Shown: in pieces, positions 1-15,391 of the stretch
How the letters are laid out: each line of letters begins with the position of its first letter
How positions within the stretch are numbered: position 1 is the stretch's first letter
DNA from: Selaginella moellendorffii
Lineage: Eukaryota > Streptophyta > Lycopodiopsida > Selaginellales > Selaginellaceae
Direction: 5' to 3'
Assembly (NCBI RefSeq): GCF_000143415.4
Contig: NW_003314310.1
Span: 1,180,611 to 1,244,610, forward strand
DNA: 64,000 nt
Made by a program: the position numbers and the translations under genes
The notes under the pieces: generated by a model
Told to the model about the DNA's origin: nothing
The model's database searches: none
What the model saw: only the letters and a program-made list of their open reading frames with translations

Positions 1-2
1 AA

Positions 3-1080
3 AAGGAGGAGGAGGAGCTATCGCCGATCATCCTCCAGGAATGCGGCTACTACGACGTGGAGCAGCTCCACAAGGCGACGGGGCTGCTGCTCCTGACGCT
101 GGCGGCGGCGTGCGTGGAGAAGACGATTGGAGATCCGTTCAATCAGCCGGGCTCGGTGGTGGGCGACTTGAAGAGGGAGCTGATCGAGAGCCTGGAGAGC
201 CAGAGCCAGCAGTACGCGGGCGCGGCGCTGGGGAGCCTGAGCGATCGCGTCCAGGCCCCAAAACCCATGAAGATCTTGCAGGGGTTCCTGGATGGATTCG
301 TGCGCTCCAAGGCCAATCTCCTGGCGCGCGTCTCCAGCCGGATCCTCAGCAACGACAAGAAGGAGGACAAGATCGAGGAGTTCGTGGGCGAGCTGGATCG
401 ATCGGGCGCCTGGATGGTGGGGCGGCGCGAGATGCTGGCCAGATCGCTGCTGCGGCGCATCGACCGGAGCATGGTGGCGCACTGCGAGATGAGGTTTGGG
501 TCGAGCGAGGAGCTGGCGGCGCACAAGGCGCGCTGCGCGCTCCGCCCCACCACGTGTACCAACGAGGGCTGTACGGACGTCTACTCGGCGGTCCAGGGCG
601 GCGGGCACGACGCCAGGTGTGCGTTCAAGGTGCTGACGTGCGAACAGGGGTGTGGCCAGAGCGTGGCCAGGGCTGACATGGACAGGCACTGCGTGAGCGT
701 GTGCCCCATGAAGATGGTGACGTGTCCGTTCCACCACGTTGGCTGCGTGGACCGGCTGCCACAGGGGACGGTGGAGGTACACTGCGCGGGGAATGTGAGC
801 AGCCATTTGCTCGCGGTGCTTCATGTTCTTCAGAGGCTTGAGGTTGGGATCGCATCGCAGTCACAGAGGATCTCCAATCTAGAGAAGGTACTTATTCCTC
901 TTTTATCCTTGGAATCTTTTAAGATCTAGATTTCAAACTTTTTTCTTTTAGGCGCTGTCTAAAGCCCAAGTTCCCATGGATGGCGATGCTGCCAAATTGG
1001 AGCTTGAGAAGATTAAGGAAGAATCAAGAACCCTAGAAATCCCAGCAGTAGACGTTTCCAAGCTCACTGCGAACCATTGA
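3..1080 (+). CDS. TRAF-type zinc-finger protein, 5'-partial
   Basis: Partial gene: the reading frame is open from base 3, so its start lies left of the window. Exons are <3-887 and 952-1080, joined by a GT-AG intron, with a TGA stop at 1078-1080. The middle of the protein has Cys/His-rich repeats of the TRAF-type zinc finger (CEMRF..H..RC, CTNEGC, CAFKVLTCEQGCG, HCVSVCPMKMVTCPF). A short coiled coil follows (LLAVLHVLQRLEVG to ISNLEKALSKAQ). The architecture resembles the plant 'TRAF-type zinc finger-related' family (Arabidopsis At1g09920 type), which lacks a RING or MATH domain in this part. Such proteins are thought to be protein-interaction adaptors; the function here is inferred only from the family. 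The next gene begins 147 nt downstream on the same strand. Confidence 0.75.
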
Positions 1081-1166
1081 TCATTCTTCTTTTAGAATTG
1101 CAAGACGCGGGAATGTCAAACAATTTCTCGAATATTCTACGGGAATAAACGAATCTATCTGAGCTA

Positions 1167-1202
1167 AAGCCCTAGGTTTTGACAGGGGATCCCCTAGGGC
1201 TT
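1167..1202. repeat. 10-bp perfect inverted repeat in the PRP16 leader
   Basis: AAGCCCTAGG at 1167-1176 and its exact reverse complement at 1193-1202 are separated by 16 nt. The repeat ends 25 nt before the PRP16 start codon, so it could form a 5'-UTR hairpin or be a paired protein-binding site. No function can be assigned. Confidence 0.5.
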
Positions 1203-1227
1203 GGGAGGGCGCTATGAGTGACAAGGT

Positions 1228-5486
<4,259 letters not shown>

Positions 5487-5545
5487 CTATGATAAACTAG
5501 TATAATCCCCTCCCTCGTTTTTGACTAACTATTCTACGTTTTGAT

Positions 5546-5558
5546 AAACCCTAAACCC
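5546..5558 (+). promoter_or_regulatory. Telo-box (AAACCCTAAACCC) upstream of LON
   Basis: The motif AAACCCTAAACCC lies 88 nt before the Lon start codon, inside the 160-nt spacer after PRP16. Telo-boxes are known cis-elements in promoters of plant genes for translation and growth. Use here is inferred. Confidence 0.5.
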
Positions 5559-5646
5559 GTCATTCTAGTCTAGGGCATGAAGCGCGGTCGGGGCGCGGTG
5601 GAAGGCGGGGCGATCTTCGTTTCCTGGTAGGGATTTCCTCGCATCT

Positions 5647-8600
5647 ATGCTCGCCGCCATTGTCTCGTCGGCGCTCCGGGATTCCCCCAGCTTGAGACGT
5701 CTCTCGATCCGGCCCGCTACATGGCCTGCTGGGGCGCGGGCGCCGGCATGGGGCTCGATGCTCGCTCGGTCGTTCGATGGCACCAGGCACACATTTTGCT
5801 CCGGCAGCGGTGGCGGCAAGGGCGGTAGCGACGGTAGCAGTAAGAATGGGAGCAATAGTAGTAGCAAAGAGTCCAGCGAAGCTGACAGCGCTAGTAGCAC
5901 TGAAGAAGCTGCTATCCCCGACAAAGTCGTGTCTTCTAAGTCAAGTGAGGGATCATCCGGAGGAAAAGGAGAAGGTGGTAGCAAGACTGAAGGCAAAGGG
6001 GAAAAAGAAGGTGGCGGCGGCGGTGGTGGTGGTGGTCGGAGGAAACCGAGCCTATTCCAGAGGATTTTGAAAGGGTCTGGAGGTGATAAGTCGAACAAAG
6101 CCAGCGCGGAAGCCACAGAAGCTACGGTCGTCAAGGAAGCCAAGGAGGCAAAAGAAGGGAAGGATGGGAAAGACGGAAAAGATTTGAAGGAAAAAGAAGA
6201 TCAGGAAGGTGCTGAAGAGTCCGCACAGTCGGGGGCTATTGTTCCTGCTGGGCCGAGACCCGAGAACTTTCCCAAGGTAACTTTGGTCGTTTAAAAAACA
6301 CGTTTGCCATTCGTCTCTTCCAGGTTTTAGCATTACCACTGACGAGAAGGCCTTTGTTCCCTGGATTCTATGCTCCCATTCACATCAAGGTAATGTATTT
6401 AATCGACTAGTTTGAAAAGTCACCAACTCTTATCAAGTGCCACAGGATCCCAAGCTTGCGGACTCATTGGTAGAGCTTCGAGCAAGAGGAACGCCGTATG
6501 TTGGAGCATTTCTTCTCAAGGATGCGAAGGAGAGCGTTGTGGTTGAAAGTGAAAATGCCCGCGAGACGAGTGAAGCAGCTGGCGAGAAAAGTGAAGAGAA
6601 GACTGGGGAGAAGAGTGAGGAGGTCAAGGATTCGGATTTGAAGGGAGAAGCTCTATACAAAAGATTGCATGAGTATGGAACGTTTGCACAGGTTAGTCAT
6701 CAACCTACAACACCGCCGCCTTTGACTCAAGTTTGAAACAGGTGCTCAACGTCATAAGAAGCGTCAATTCGGATGGTCCTGCTCAAGTTTTTCTTATGGG
6801 CCATCGCCGCTTACGACTCACTGGAATGGTAATAGATATTATTCCTCGTTAAAAATGTTCTGAAAATATGTGATGCAGCTATCCGATGATCCTTTGACAG
6901 TTTCGGTTGAGCATCTCAAGGTTCGTTCTAGGTGTGATTTGATCGCTTGCTAAAGTATTCTTGTGGTATCAGGATAAATCTTATGATGAGACATCAGATA
7001 TTATAAAAGCAACTTTTATGGAGGTTGTCGCCTCTTTGCGTGATCTAATGCGATACAATCCTTTGTACAAAGAAACTATTCAAGTCTTCGTGCAGGTCCG
7101 TGTGCTTTTTCAGCTCTTTCAATTCATGACGTTATTCAGAACAACGTTTTTGAATGCAGAATATGGGAAATTCGCATATCAATGCTGCCCGACTGGCTGA
7201 CTTTGGCTCTGCGCTCACTACAGCTGATGAACCTCTGCTACAGGAAGTGTTGGAGCAACTAGATGTAAGAATTTCTGATTGACATAGCGTTTCTAAAAGG
7301 CTGTTCTTGTTTTGTGCTATAGGTGGAGAAGCGACTCAATTTAGCTCTTGTACTTTTAAAGAAAGAGCTTGAGCTTGCAAAGCTACAGGTATGCTAATTA
7401 TGACTATTCTCGTTCTTAAAGCTTTCCCAGGCGACTATTGCGAAAAACGTGGAGGAAAAAATAAGCGGTGATCAACGCCGGTTTTTCTTAATGGAGCAAC
7501 TGAAAGCTATTAAGAAGGTAGCTTAATGAGCTTAATAATTTAAGCTTCTGAATTTCTGGTGTAGGAGCTGGGAATTGAAGCAGATGATAAAACAGCGCTT
7601 ACTGGTAAATTTGTTTCTCTAGTTTTAATCCCGTTTCGACTTCTTCTCTTTCACGTATACAGTAAAGTTTAAAGAGAGATTGGAGCCACATAGAAAGCAG
7701 TGTCCGGAGCACGTTTTGCAAGTCATCGACGAGGAACTCTCTAAATTGCAAGGCCTTGAGTCCAGTTCGAGCGAGTTCAATGTTACAAGAAACTATCTGG
7801 ACTGGTTGACAGCACTACCCTGGGGACAATACAGGTTCTTTCTTTTCTTCTATCACTCGGTCATTGATTCCAATTTTTCCTTGCAGCAAGGAAAACTTTG
7901 ACGTACGGCAGGCTCAAACTGTTCTAGACGAGGATCATTATGGCTTATCCGATGTAAAAGAAAGGATACTTGAGTTTATCGCTGTTGGCAAGCTGAAGGG
8001 CACCGCTGTTGGTAAATTTTGCCAGTATGAATTTTTGTTTTGGTGCCAATGCGTACAATTGATTTGGTTTTTCTTCTTTTCTTTTCAGGAAAGATAATAT
8101 GCCTTTCAGGACCCCCTGGAGTAGGGAAAACAAGCATAGGGAAATCAATTGCTAAGGCGCTCGATCGAAAATTCTTTCGCTTCTCAGTTGGTGGCCTTAG
8201 TGATGTTGCTGAGATTAAGGTGATTATTGCAGCTATCATTACATTTGGTTTCTACTATTTTATTATTTTCAGGGGCATCGCAGAACTTACGTTGGAGCCA
8301 TGCCTGGTAAAATGGTTCAGTGCCTGAAGTCGACAGGAACTGCTAACCCTTTGGTGCTGATCGATGAGATTGATAAGGTGAAGGATCTTGAACAGTTAGT
8401 TTAACAATTCGTTCTGACGTTGTCATTGCAGCTTGGTCGGGGTCATGCAGGAGATCCAGCTAGTGCATTATTGGAACTTCTAGATCCGGAGCAGAATGCT
8501 AATTTTCTTGACCATTACCTTGACGTGCCCATAGATTTGTCAAAAGTGAGCTCTCTGTTTTTTCACAACTTTCAGCTAATGCTCGTTTCCTTGTAGGTTT

Positions 8601-10271
8601 TGTTCGTTTGCACTGCAAATTTGGTTGAGAACATTCCCGCACCTCTACTTGATCGCATGGAAGTTATACGGTTGGTCGGCTATATTACTGATGAGAAAAT
8701 GCACATTGCCCGTGACTATCTCGAACGCCAAGCTCGAGAAAATTGTGGGATAAAAAAAGAACAGGTAGAATCGCCTTCAATATTAACAGGTCTCCTCAAA
8801 TGTTGTTGCAGGTTGAGCTTAGTGACAGTGCTATGCACAGTCTTATAGAAACTTATTGTCGCGAGGCTGGCGTTAGAAATCTGCAGAAGCATATTGATAA
8901 GATTTATCGCAAGGTTGTATTGGTGAATTCCTTTGGAATCCTAACAGCTTTCATTTACAGATAGCGCTGAAACTAGTCCGACGTGAGCTTGATACTCCCA
9001 AGGAGGAGGAAATGAAACAGAATAACCTGGTTACGGTTGCCGAAACGAAAAGCAATGCCGAGGTATTTTTCGTACCTCATATTCTATGGTATTGAACGTT
9101 GCTTGCAGAATGACGGTGCCATCAAACTTGTGGAAGACGACTCCAATAGCATAGAGGAAGCAGAACTCAAAGAAACGCCGGTTCTGAATGAAAAGCTGGA
9201 GATACTTGCGGACGAGCTTTTGCCCGATGCAACATCTGAGAAGGAGGATATGGCCATTAAGCTAACCGACTCAGCCGTCCAGGAGGGTGAAACGCTTGAG
9301 GCCGAGACCATGCTACCGTCAGAGAAAGAAAAGGTGGATATTGCTCAGAAGTTGCCGTTGGAGAAACCACCGTGTTCAGAGCCGGAAGAAAAATTGACGG
9401 GCGTGAAGGCTTCTACTGCATCGGAAACAGACAACAAGGTACCGGATGAGTCTGCGTCGTCAGAAACCAAAGAAAAGGAGGAGGCAGAAGAGAAAAAGGT
9501 GGCAGAAGAACAGATAAAAATCAACGACACCAATCTTCACGAGTTCGTGGGAAGTCCCGTGTTCGTAAGCGACCGCTTCTACGACAAGACACCGATTGGA
9601 GTCGTCATGGGTCTGGCCTGGACAGCAATGGGAGGCTCCACGCTCTATGTGGAGACGAGTGTGATTGAGGAGGGTGAAGGTAAAGGCGGGCTCCAACTCA
9701 CTGGTCAGCTTGGGGATGTGATGAAGGAGAGCGCCTCAATAGCACACACATTTGCGCGGAAGTACCTGCGAGAGATTGATCCGCAAAACCAGTTTTTTAC
9801 AAACAGCAAACTACATCTCCACGTACCGGCCGGTGCTACGCCAAAAGACGGGCCAAGCGCCGGGTGCACTATGATCACCTCGATGCTGTCGCTGGCTCTC
9901 AGCAAGCCTGTCAACGACGATGTAGCAATGACTGGGGAAGTGACATTGACTGGCCGAGTTCTTGCCATTGGCGGGGTAAGCAGATGAGTTTTTCCTTTTC
10001 TCTTCTTGACAATACTGACTGTTGGAACTTGGAACAGGTAAAAGAGAAAACTGTGGCATCCAGGAGGAGCGCTGTGAAGACGATCATTTTTCCCAAGGCC
10101 AACAAGCGGGACTACGACGAGCTCTTGCCGCACGTAAAAGAAGGCCTCGACGTCCATTTCGTGGACAAGTATGAGGAGATATTCCAGATTGCCTTTGTGG
10201 CGAGCGGCATCAAGAGCCAGGTTGATATGTTCTCGGCCTCGCTCAAGAAGGAGGCGGCCTCTGCGGTGTAG
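5647..10271 (+). CDS. LON: Mitochondrial ATP-dependent Lon protease
   Basis: AAA+ serine protease of the organelle matrix that degrades damaged proteins. Twenty exons: 5647-6276, 6324-6389, 6446-6691, 6742-6828, 6879-6920, 6973-7095, 7160-7264, 7323-7388, 7431-7517, 7565-7604, 7663-7834, 7887-8011, 8089-8219, 8273-8377, 8432-8545, 8597-8764, 8812-8913, 8961-9062, 9109-9975, 10038-10271. They sum to 1203 residues in frame. The Arg/Ser/Ala-rich N-terminus looks like a mitochondrial presequence, followed by a Gly/Ser/Lys-rich low-complexity stretch. The LON substrate domain starts at [18 protein letters not shown]. Walker A GPPGVGKT is at about 604-611 and Walker B (LVLIDEID) follows. The protease domain has DGPSAG with Ser about 1087 and the catalytic Lys in VKEK about 1130. 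It is longer than most plant Lon proteins (about 900-1000 aa) because of the N-terminal tract and a Glu/Lys-rich insert encoded by about 9109-9520, between the AAA+ and protease domains. Plastid targeting cannot be excluded. Confidence 0.96.
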
Positions 10272-10507
10272 CGAGAAAGAAGAATCCGGTTTCTTTCCAT
10301 TTTGTCACCCAAGAGCTAAGGTTACAGGCACAGAACACAGCATATTCGCATTTTGTACTCGCTGCACAGCTTATGTTATCAAGTCGGAGCTATTTGACAA
10401 TTCGATCGCGATCGTGGCCTTGCAGTGTCAAAATCGGGCACGTTACGTAGACTGGTCGCCATCTTGAGAAATGGACCATCGTGTCACGTGTGGAGACCTG
10501 AGATTTG

Positions 10508-10518
10508 ATATATATAAA
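10508..10518 (+). promoter_or_regulatory. TATA box of the TAXI-like gene
   Basis: ATATATATAAA lies 38-48 nt upstream of the ATG at 10556. This fits a TATA element with a very short leader and argues that codons upstream of 10556 are not translated. A CACGTG G-box core lies just upstream at about 10485. Confidence 0.6.
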
Positions 10519-10555
10519 CTGTAGCGTTTCTTTCTACTGCTGGCTCTTGGAGAAG

Positions 10556-11590
10556 ATGAAGATGGCTAATAAATTTCCTGTCGCCTTGTGTTGCATGCTC
10601 TTGTGCTCTCTCGCGGCTGCTGCCACGCCTGGATCTCGTCCGCTGGTGGGCGAGCTCATCGGCACCAAGTTGTCGCTGCGCATCGGCACTCCACCCAAAA
10701 CCCAGCTCCTGCAGCTCGATCTGGACGCTCGCGTGTCCTCCATCAACTGCGGCGCCTCTCCCAGATCCTCGTACCAGGTTAGTCTCAACGCCACCGATGG
10801 CTCCAATCCCACTGGTCCCGTGACAATCCCCGGGGTCCCATTCAAATGCGGGCCACCAGTGGCTGCGCTGGGGAGAGGGAGCCAGGCGCTTCCAGCTCGA
10901 TTGTCACCCCGGAACAAGAAGATCGTCACCTATTGCCTCTCCCAGCAGGGATCCTCGCCGATCTTCTTCGGCGCGCAGGACATCAACTTCATGCCCAACA
11001 AGCGCCCCATCTCTCCGCTGCTGCAGTACACCCCCCTCGTCTCCCCGCCCGCCCGCCATAGCTACGCCATCCGGGTCAACTCGGTCAGGGTCAATGGTCA
11101 ACGGCTCCCGGCGGTCAAGCCCGCCGCCTGGGCGCTGAGCAGCACGGAGCCGTACACCCGCCTCGTCACACCTGCCTACGTGGCGATCCGCGACGCCTTC
11201 CGCAATTTGACCGTCCCGCGCGTCGCGCCCGTTGCCCCGTTTGACACGTGCTTTAACGCGAGTGGGCTCGGGTCCACGCGCGTGGGGCCCCCCGTGCCGC
11301 CAGTGGAGCTCCAGCTGGAGGGAAATGCCACGTGGACGCTGTTTGGCGCCAACACCATGGTGTTTTTGAAAGATTCCACGGTGGCCTGCCTCGCGTTTGT
11401 GGACGCCGGCCCATCATCGCCTGGTCTTTCTGTGGTTGGAACGTTCCAGCAGATGCACAATCTGGTGCGCTTGGATCTGGAGAAGCAGCGGTTTGGATTC
11501 ACCGGAATCCTCTTCTTCTACCAGACCACTTGCTCCAATTTTAACACCACCTTGGCCGCCCAAAACAGTGCCTCTGGTTTGATTTTTTGA
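10556..11590 (+). CDS. Aspartic-protease-like protein, TAXI/EDGP class
   Basis: Single-exon gene of 344 residues. A signal peptide (KFPVALCCMLLCSLAAAA) implies secretion. The fold resembles the plant pepsin-like xylanase-inhibitor/EDGP family: an N-terminal lobe with LSLRIGTPPKTQLLQLDLDA, the glycyl loop LGRGSQALPARLS, a C-lobe ALSSTEPYTRL where proteases have the second catalytic motif, and the terminal VVGTFQQMHNLVRLDLEKQRFGF. The Asp-Thr/Ser-Gly catalytic triplets are absent from both lobes (LDLDARVSS and SSTEPYT instead), as in TAXI inhibitors, so proteolysis is unlikely. It may inhibit microbial glycosidases or bind cell-wall partners; this is inferred from the family. At 344 aa it is shorter than typical members (about 400-430), with a compressed N-lobe. 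Confidence 0.85.
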   Translation: MKMANKFPVALCCMLLCSLAAAATPGSRPLVGELIGTKLSLRIGTPPKTQLLQLDLDARVSSINCGASPRSSYQVSLNATDGSNPTGPVTIPGVPFKCGPPVAALGRGSQALPARLSPRNKKIVTYCLSQQGSSPIFFGAQDINFMPNKRPISPLLQYTPLVSPPARHSYAIRVNSVRVNGQRLPAVKPAAWALSSTEPYTRLVTPAYVAIRDAFRNLTVPRVAPVAPFDTCFNASGLGSTRVGPPVPPVELQLEGNATWTLFGANTMVFLKDSTVACLAFVDAGPSSPGLSVVGTFQQMHNLVRLDLEKQRFGFTGILFFYQTTCSNFNTTLAAQNSASGLIF

Positions 11591-12055
11591 TGTCATTGAT
11601 CGACTGAGGCGCGGCGCCCACTTGGAATAAATCAAAAACACTAGAAACAAAAATCTGGTGATCATTTTGCCACGTGGCGGCGATCCAGCGGCGTCCCGCC
11701 AAAACCAGCCGCTGATCATTTCAAAATCCCGATTTCTCAGCCATTCGAAAGATCCCAGAAGCACCACGGCGGCGCTCTGTCGGCCCACCGACACGTTTGC
11801 CGCGCCGTGGCCGTCAAACCGGCACCAGGTGGCAGCCATCCAGCGGTCGAGCTCGAAAGGCCTTGCGCGCGGTGTCCTCTTTAAAACCCCCCTCTTGAGC
11901 GGTGGGGATTCTTCTCGAAGCTTTTTGCGAGGGCGGCAAAGCTTTTCAAGTGTCTCTCTCTCGGGCAGCAGTCGCCAACAAGAGCTCCATTCCATCCAGG
12001 TATCGAGCACTCGGATAGCGAGCGCTAGGGAGAGCAGCAGCGAGCGAGGAAGAGT
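11591..12055 (+). other. Promoter/leader region of the CDK-inhibitor gene
   Basis: No coding potential is evident. It contains CCACGTGG (G-box) near 11670-11677, an E2F-like motif at 11694-11704, a TTTAAAA TATA-like stretch near 11880, and a CT/AG-rich leader before the ATG at 12056. Confidence 0.45.
11694..11704 (-). promoter_or_regulatory. E2F-like site upstream of SMR
   Basis: The plus strand reads TCCCGCCAAAA; the minus strand gives TTTTGGCGGGA, a full match to the E2F consensus TTTSSCGS. It lies about 350 nt upstream of the CDK-inhibitor ATG. The match is seen; E2F binding is inferred. Confidence 0.5.
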
Positions 12056-12421
12056 ATGGCGCCTATTCCATCGGGCTGTGCTCCAGTGTCCACCGTCTAT
12101 CGCCAGAAGTCGTGGGACGAGGAGTTTGTGAGGAGGCTACGCAGTGAGGGGGGGAACAGCTTCAGCAACAGCAAATGCAGCAGCGGCGCAGCGATTCCAG
12201 AATCGGGCGGTGGCAATCATCACGATCAGCTGGGCGATCACGAGGATGGCTGCAAGACACCCAAGTCGCGGCAATACAGGTTGCCCGAGGATGCTCTCGT
12301 GTGCCCACCGGCGCCCAAGAAGCCACACTTGCAAAGACGGTTTTTGCCGCCAGCCGCCGCCTACTTTACTTCGCCCGAGCTGGATCTCTTCTTCAACCAG
12401 CTCGAGATCATTGCCAAGTGA
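12056..12421 (+). CDS. SMR: SIAMESE-related cyclin-dependent kinase inhibitor
   Basis: Single-exon protein of 121 residues. Members of this plant-only family bind CDK-cyclin complexes in the nucleus, stop mitosis and promote endoreduplication or stress arrest. The diagnostic segments are present in order: the CKTPKS block followed by RLPEDALVCPPAPKKP (the conserved TP..RIP..CPPAPKK block), a basic stretch HLQRRF, and the C-terminal FTSPELDLFF motif. The N-terminus is low-complexity and His/Ser/Gly-rich, as expected. The ATG at 12056 is the first in frame after a purine-rich leader. An upstream E2F-like site would fit cell-cycle control. The assignment rests on the motif blocks and not on overall similarity. 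Confidence 0.88.
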   Translation: MAPIPSGCAPVSTVYRQKSWDEEFVRRLRSEGGNSFSNSKCSSGAAIPESGGGNHHDQLGDHEDGCKTPKSRQYRLPEDALVCPPAPKKPHLQRRFLPPAAAYFTSPELDLFFNQLEIIAK

Positions 12422-12686
12422 GCGTGGGCTTCGGGAGCGAGCGCGCAGGACAGAAGAAAATTGAAATTTTGAGAGGGGGGAAGTAAGTAGTACATCATCC
12501 AGTGTTGTAGATATATACGATTCCTACCTTGGCCGATGCAGAGAAGCACTATAAGTAGATAGATTGAAGTTTTTCCAGCAGCCATCCTTCGAAAAACGCA
12601 AGTGGTAGTGTAGTTGTAGTTTTGGCTTGATTTTCTCACAGAACTATGGTATGTACAAAGAGATGCTCTGAGGAATTAATGAGAAA

Positions 12687-15282
12687 CTAAGAACTTTCTA
12701 GCTTCATCTTGGCCAACAAAAGCCTCGACTCGCTGGCCCAGTCGGTATCGTTCACGGCACGAATCGTGATCCTCTGTCGCTTCTCGCCCAGGTACTCAGT
12801 TTGAGCAACGCTGACACGGAAAACGTAGGACGACCACACCACTTTGCTCAGCTGCGATGAGTACTGCCTCTGATCATCATCCTGTCACCACAAGTTCAGC
12901 ACCAGCGTTTCTAGAACGACAAGCTCATCTGTCCCATGCTTACTTGCGACTTGATTGTGGCTAGCTCGTCGGCACTCACGCCCAAAATCTGTTCGGCTTG
13001 ATCATTGAAGAACGAAACCCATGCATCACCGCTATGATCAGTTAGCTTGGCCAGCATTATGTATCTGCCATGCGGAAAGATTGCTGTGTCAGACATTCCC
13101 GAGTCAAAAAACGATGGAACTCACCGACGACTGGCTGTATCGAAGTGTCGCTGACAGGCCTCGCACCAGAATCGAGAGCTGTCCTCGCTAACTTTGCGAT
13201 TGCATGTACTGCACGCTGTGTACCACATGGTTTGATCCGGCTTGATGTAGCTGATGCAAGCGCGGACAGTGAAGTATGCGGCCTAGCATAAGCACCATCC
13301 ATCACCATTATAGCACCATAGATTATCATTCTTTTCTTTTACCTTTCCTTCGCCAACAGATGGGGCAGTGATGTCTGAGATATCCGCACGGTTGTCGTTC
13401 GCCGAGCCTGCTCTTTGACTCAAACCAGCACCCACCGACGTCAAGGTTGCATCTTTCCCGCTCTCGTCATACCTACAACCAATTCGATGAGTAGGACCTT
13501 CTTCTTCGTGCTTCGATAAACAGTGTGCGCCACTCACCAGGATCGAAGTTCTCGGGCCTCGGGAATGTCGGGATTTATCCACACCATACTGTTGGGAGAC
13601 GTCGACAGAGATACACCTGCTGAAACCTTGAGAACTACGAAAGATATGCTTAAGACGAAGTTTACCTTGAAAGTCATTAGCACGCACCGATCGGATTACT
13701 ACTACGGGCGCATCAGGGAGCATTTCTAGCAGCTTAGCTCCGTCCTCCACTGCAAGACTGCTCCAGAGGCTTACGGCAACCGTTTTTTGACTGTGAATCG
13801 AAAACATCCCACTTCTCTCAACCAAAACACTGACTTTAACTGCGAACAGTACCTTTGGTCGACAAGAACGATTTCTCGCTTTGCAAATTCTGTGTTGTCA
13901 ACCTTTCGCCTTACACTCATTGTCGAAGAAACCGATTGCACTATTCCAATAGCATCTGCGAAAAAAAACTGTTGTTCGAAAGGACAAATCATGCACGCCA
14001 CACGTACCAAAAAGCTCTCTCTTGTTAACATACGCCGCCAAGTCCTCAATCTTCACGAAGTTGTACTTAACCAGAGGAATCACACCAGGCTTTCCATCAG
14101 GCTCAGTCACCTCCTCTACCCCTGAGCTTGCATTCAAGGTCATCTCGTAGTCGTTCTTGACAGCGGAAAACTGCCTGTTAGCCATGCGGAGATTTCCATT
14201 CGAAACGTAGTAGACCTGATAAAGAAAAGAAGCTACACCGTCAGCATGCTTTCAGCAGGGGAATTACTCGCCTTTCCCAGCTCAAACATCGGGTAAAACT
14301 TTTCAGCCGCCTCCTTGAACATGGTAGCTTGAATCTGTGTTCCCTGAAAGAGAGCATTCCACAGTAAAACCGTCACGGACGAAAAAGCGCAAGACGAAAA
14401 AAAAACTGACATCTTCGTCTGTCAATTCGACGTTGAAAACGCTTCCCTCGCCTCTGGCATTGCGATACGTCCGCAGTGGACCTTTGCTCGTAACTCTCAC
14501 CTTGATTGTCCAACTACCTTGGTAAGGGGTTAAAGACACCAGGGGGTATACTCTCCTCGACACACCCATCCTGGCAGCTGGTGCGGCTCTGGCATTCATG
14601 TCGCAAGAAATTCAATGAAAACCACATGGTACCACAAGCCAGAGCTACCTTCCGTGCTCCTCTTGAACGATCTGAGCGGCCGACTTAACTGGTGCCGAAA
14701 GAAACTTCGGCTTTTCATCGCACTGGGTCTTCTGTGCGGACGATGATGATTCACTACCAACCTCACGATCCAGTGCCCCACTGACGACTTCGCAATCGGT
14801 GACGATGAGAGCTCTGGATGGTTGACAATACGAGCATGAGCATCACGCAAAGAAAAGAAAGAAGAAGAAAAAAATCAAAATGTGCGCATACTTGTTTGGG
14901 AGATTTGGAATCACGCTAGTGGTATGAGAGAGAACACGGATGAGACCCAAGTGTTGGATCTTCCCTGCCTCTACCTCCGCCGACATATGGGTCGGAAGCA
15001 TAGCCTTCGCTTTCATAGATCCATCGGACAGCATGCAACTGCACAAAAGAAAACCCCCAAAAGTTCAGCACGAAGATTGTGGAGCGGCAAAGCAAAAGCG
15101 TACGTGTAGCGGCCGTTGGCAATAGACTTGACATCCAACACCTGATCACGAACAAAGCAAAGAGGAGTGAAAAAAACTGGATTTAGACAATCGATTTGAT
15201 CACACACCTGAAGCACCACGGGAGTAGCGGGAGAATCGCTGAGCAAAAGAGAAACTCCGCGAGCAGTCACTTGATCCGCCAT
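12687..15282 (-). CDS. RPA1: Replication protein A 70-kDa subunit
   Basis: Largest subunit of the heterotrimeric single-strand DNA-binding complex used in replication, repair and recombination. On the minus strand, exons run 15282-15208, 15141-15104, 15038-14892, 14813-14649, 14588-14411, 14334-14272, 14215-14008, 13955-13853, 13790-13666, 13619-13538, 13472-13343, 13282-13125, 13064-12944, 12881-12687. They total 595 residues in frame. The N-terminal RPA-N domain is followed by a linker, then OB fold A (SLTPYQGSWTIKVRVTSKG; RNARGEGSVFNVELTDED), OB fold B, and OB fold C with a four-cysteine zinc ribbon (CSTC and CEAC). The 14334 acceptor is the least certain junction: it gives the correct frame but leaves out 10 nt after a stronger-looking CAG. 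The donor at 14271 is GC and not GT. The gene sits 132 nt from the downstream end of the O-fucosyltransferase gene. Confidence 0.94.
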
Positions 15283-15349
15283 CGCCCTGCTGGAAGTGTG
15301 CTTGCTATGCTACGAGGCACGAGAAGCAACCTAAATGCCTGGCTCCTTG

Positions 15350-15359
15350 CCCGCCAAAA
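15350..15359 (-). promoter_or_regulatory. E2F-like site 1 upstream of RPA1
   Basis: CCCGCCAAAA on the plus strand is TTTTGGCGGG in the gene's direction, 68 nt before the RPA1 ATG. It matches TTTSSCGS. Confidence 0.6.
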
Positions 15360-15391
15360 CATGAAAAAGAGCGGGAGGAATTCAAAGGAGC

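Noticed and set aside
14335-14344. Stronger-looking acceptor CAG|GGAAAC for RPA1 exon 6
   Set aside because: It gives an in-frame stop after 13 codons. Using ACACAG|ATTCAA ten bases later keeps the conserved OB-fold frame.
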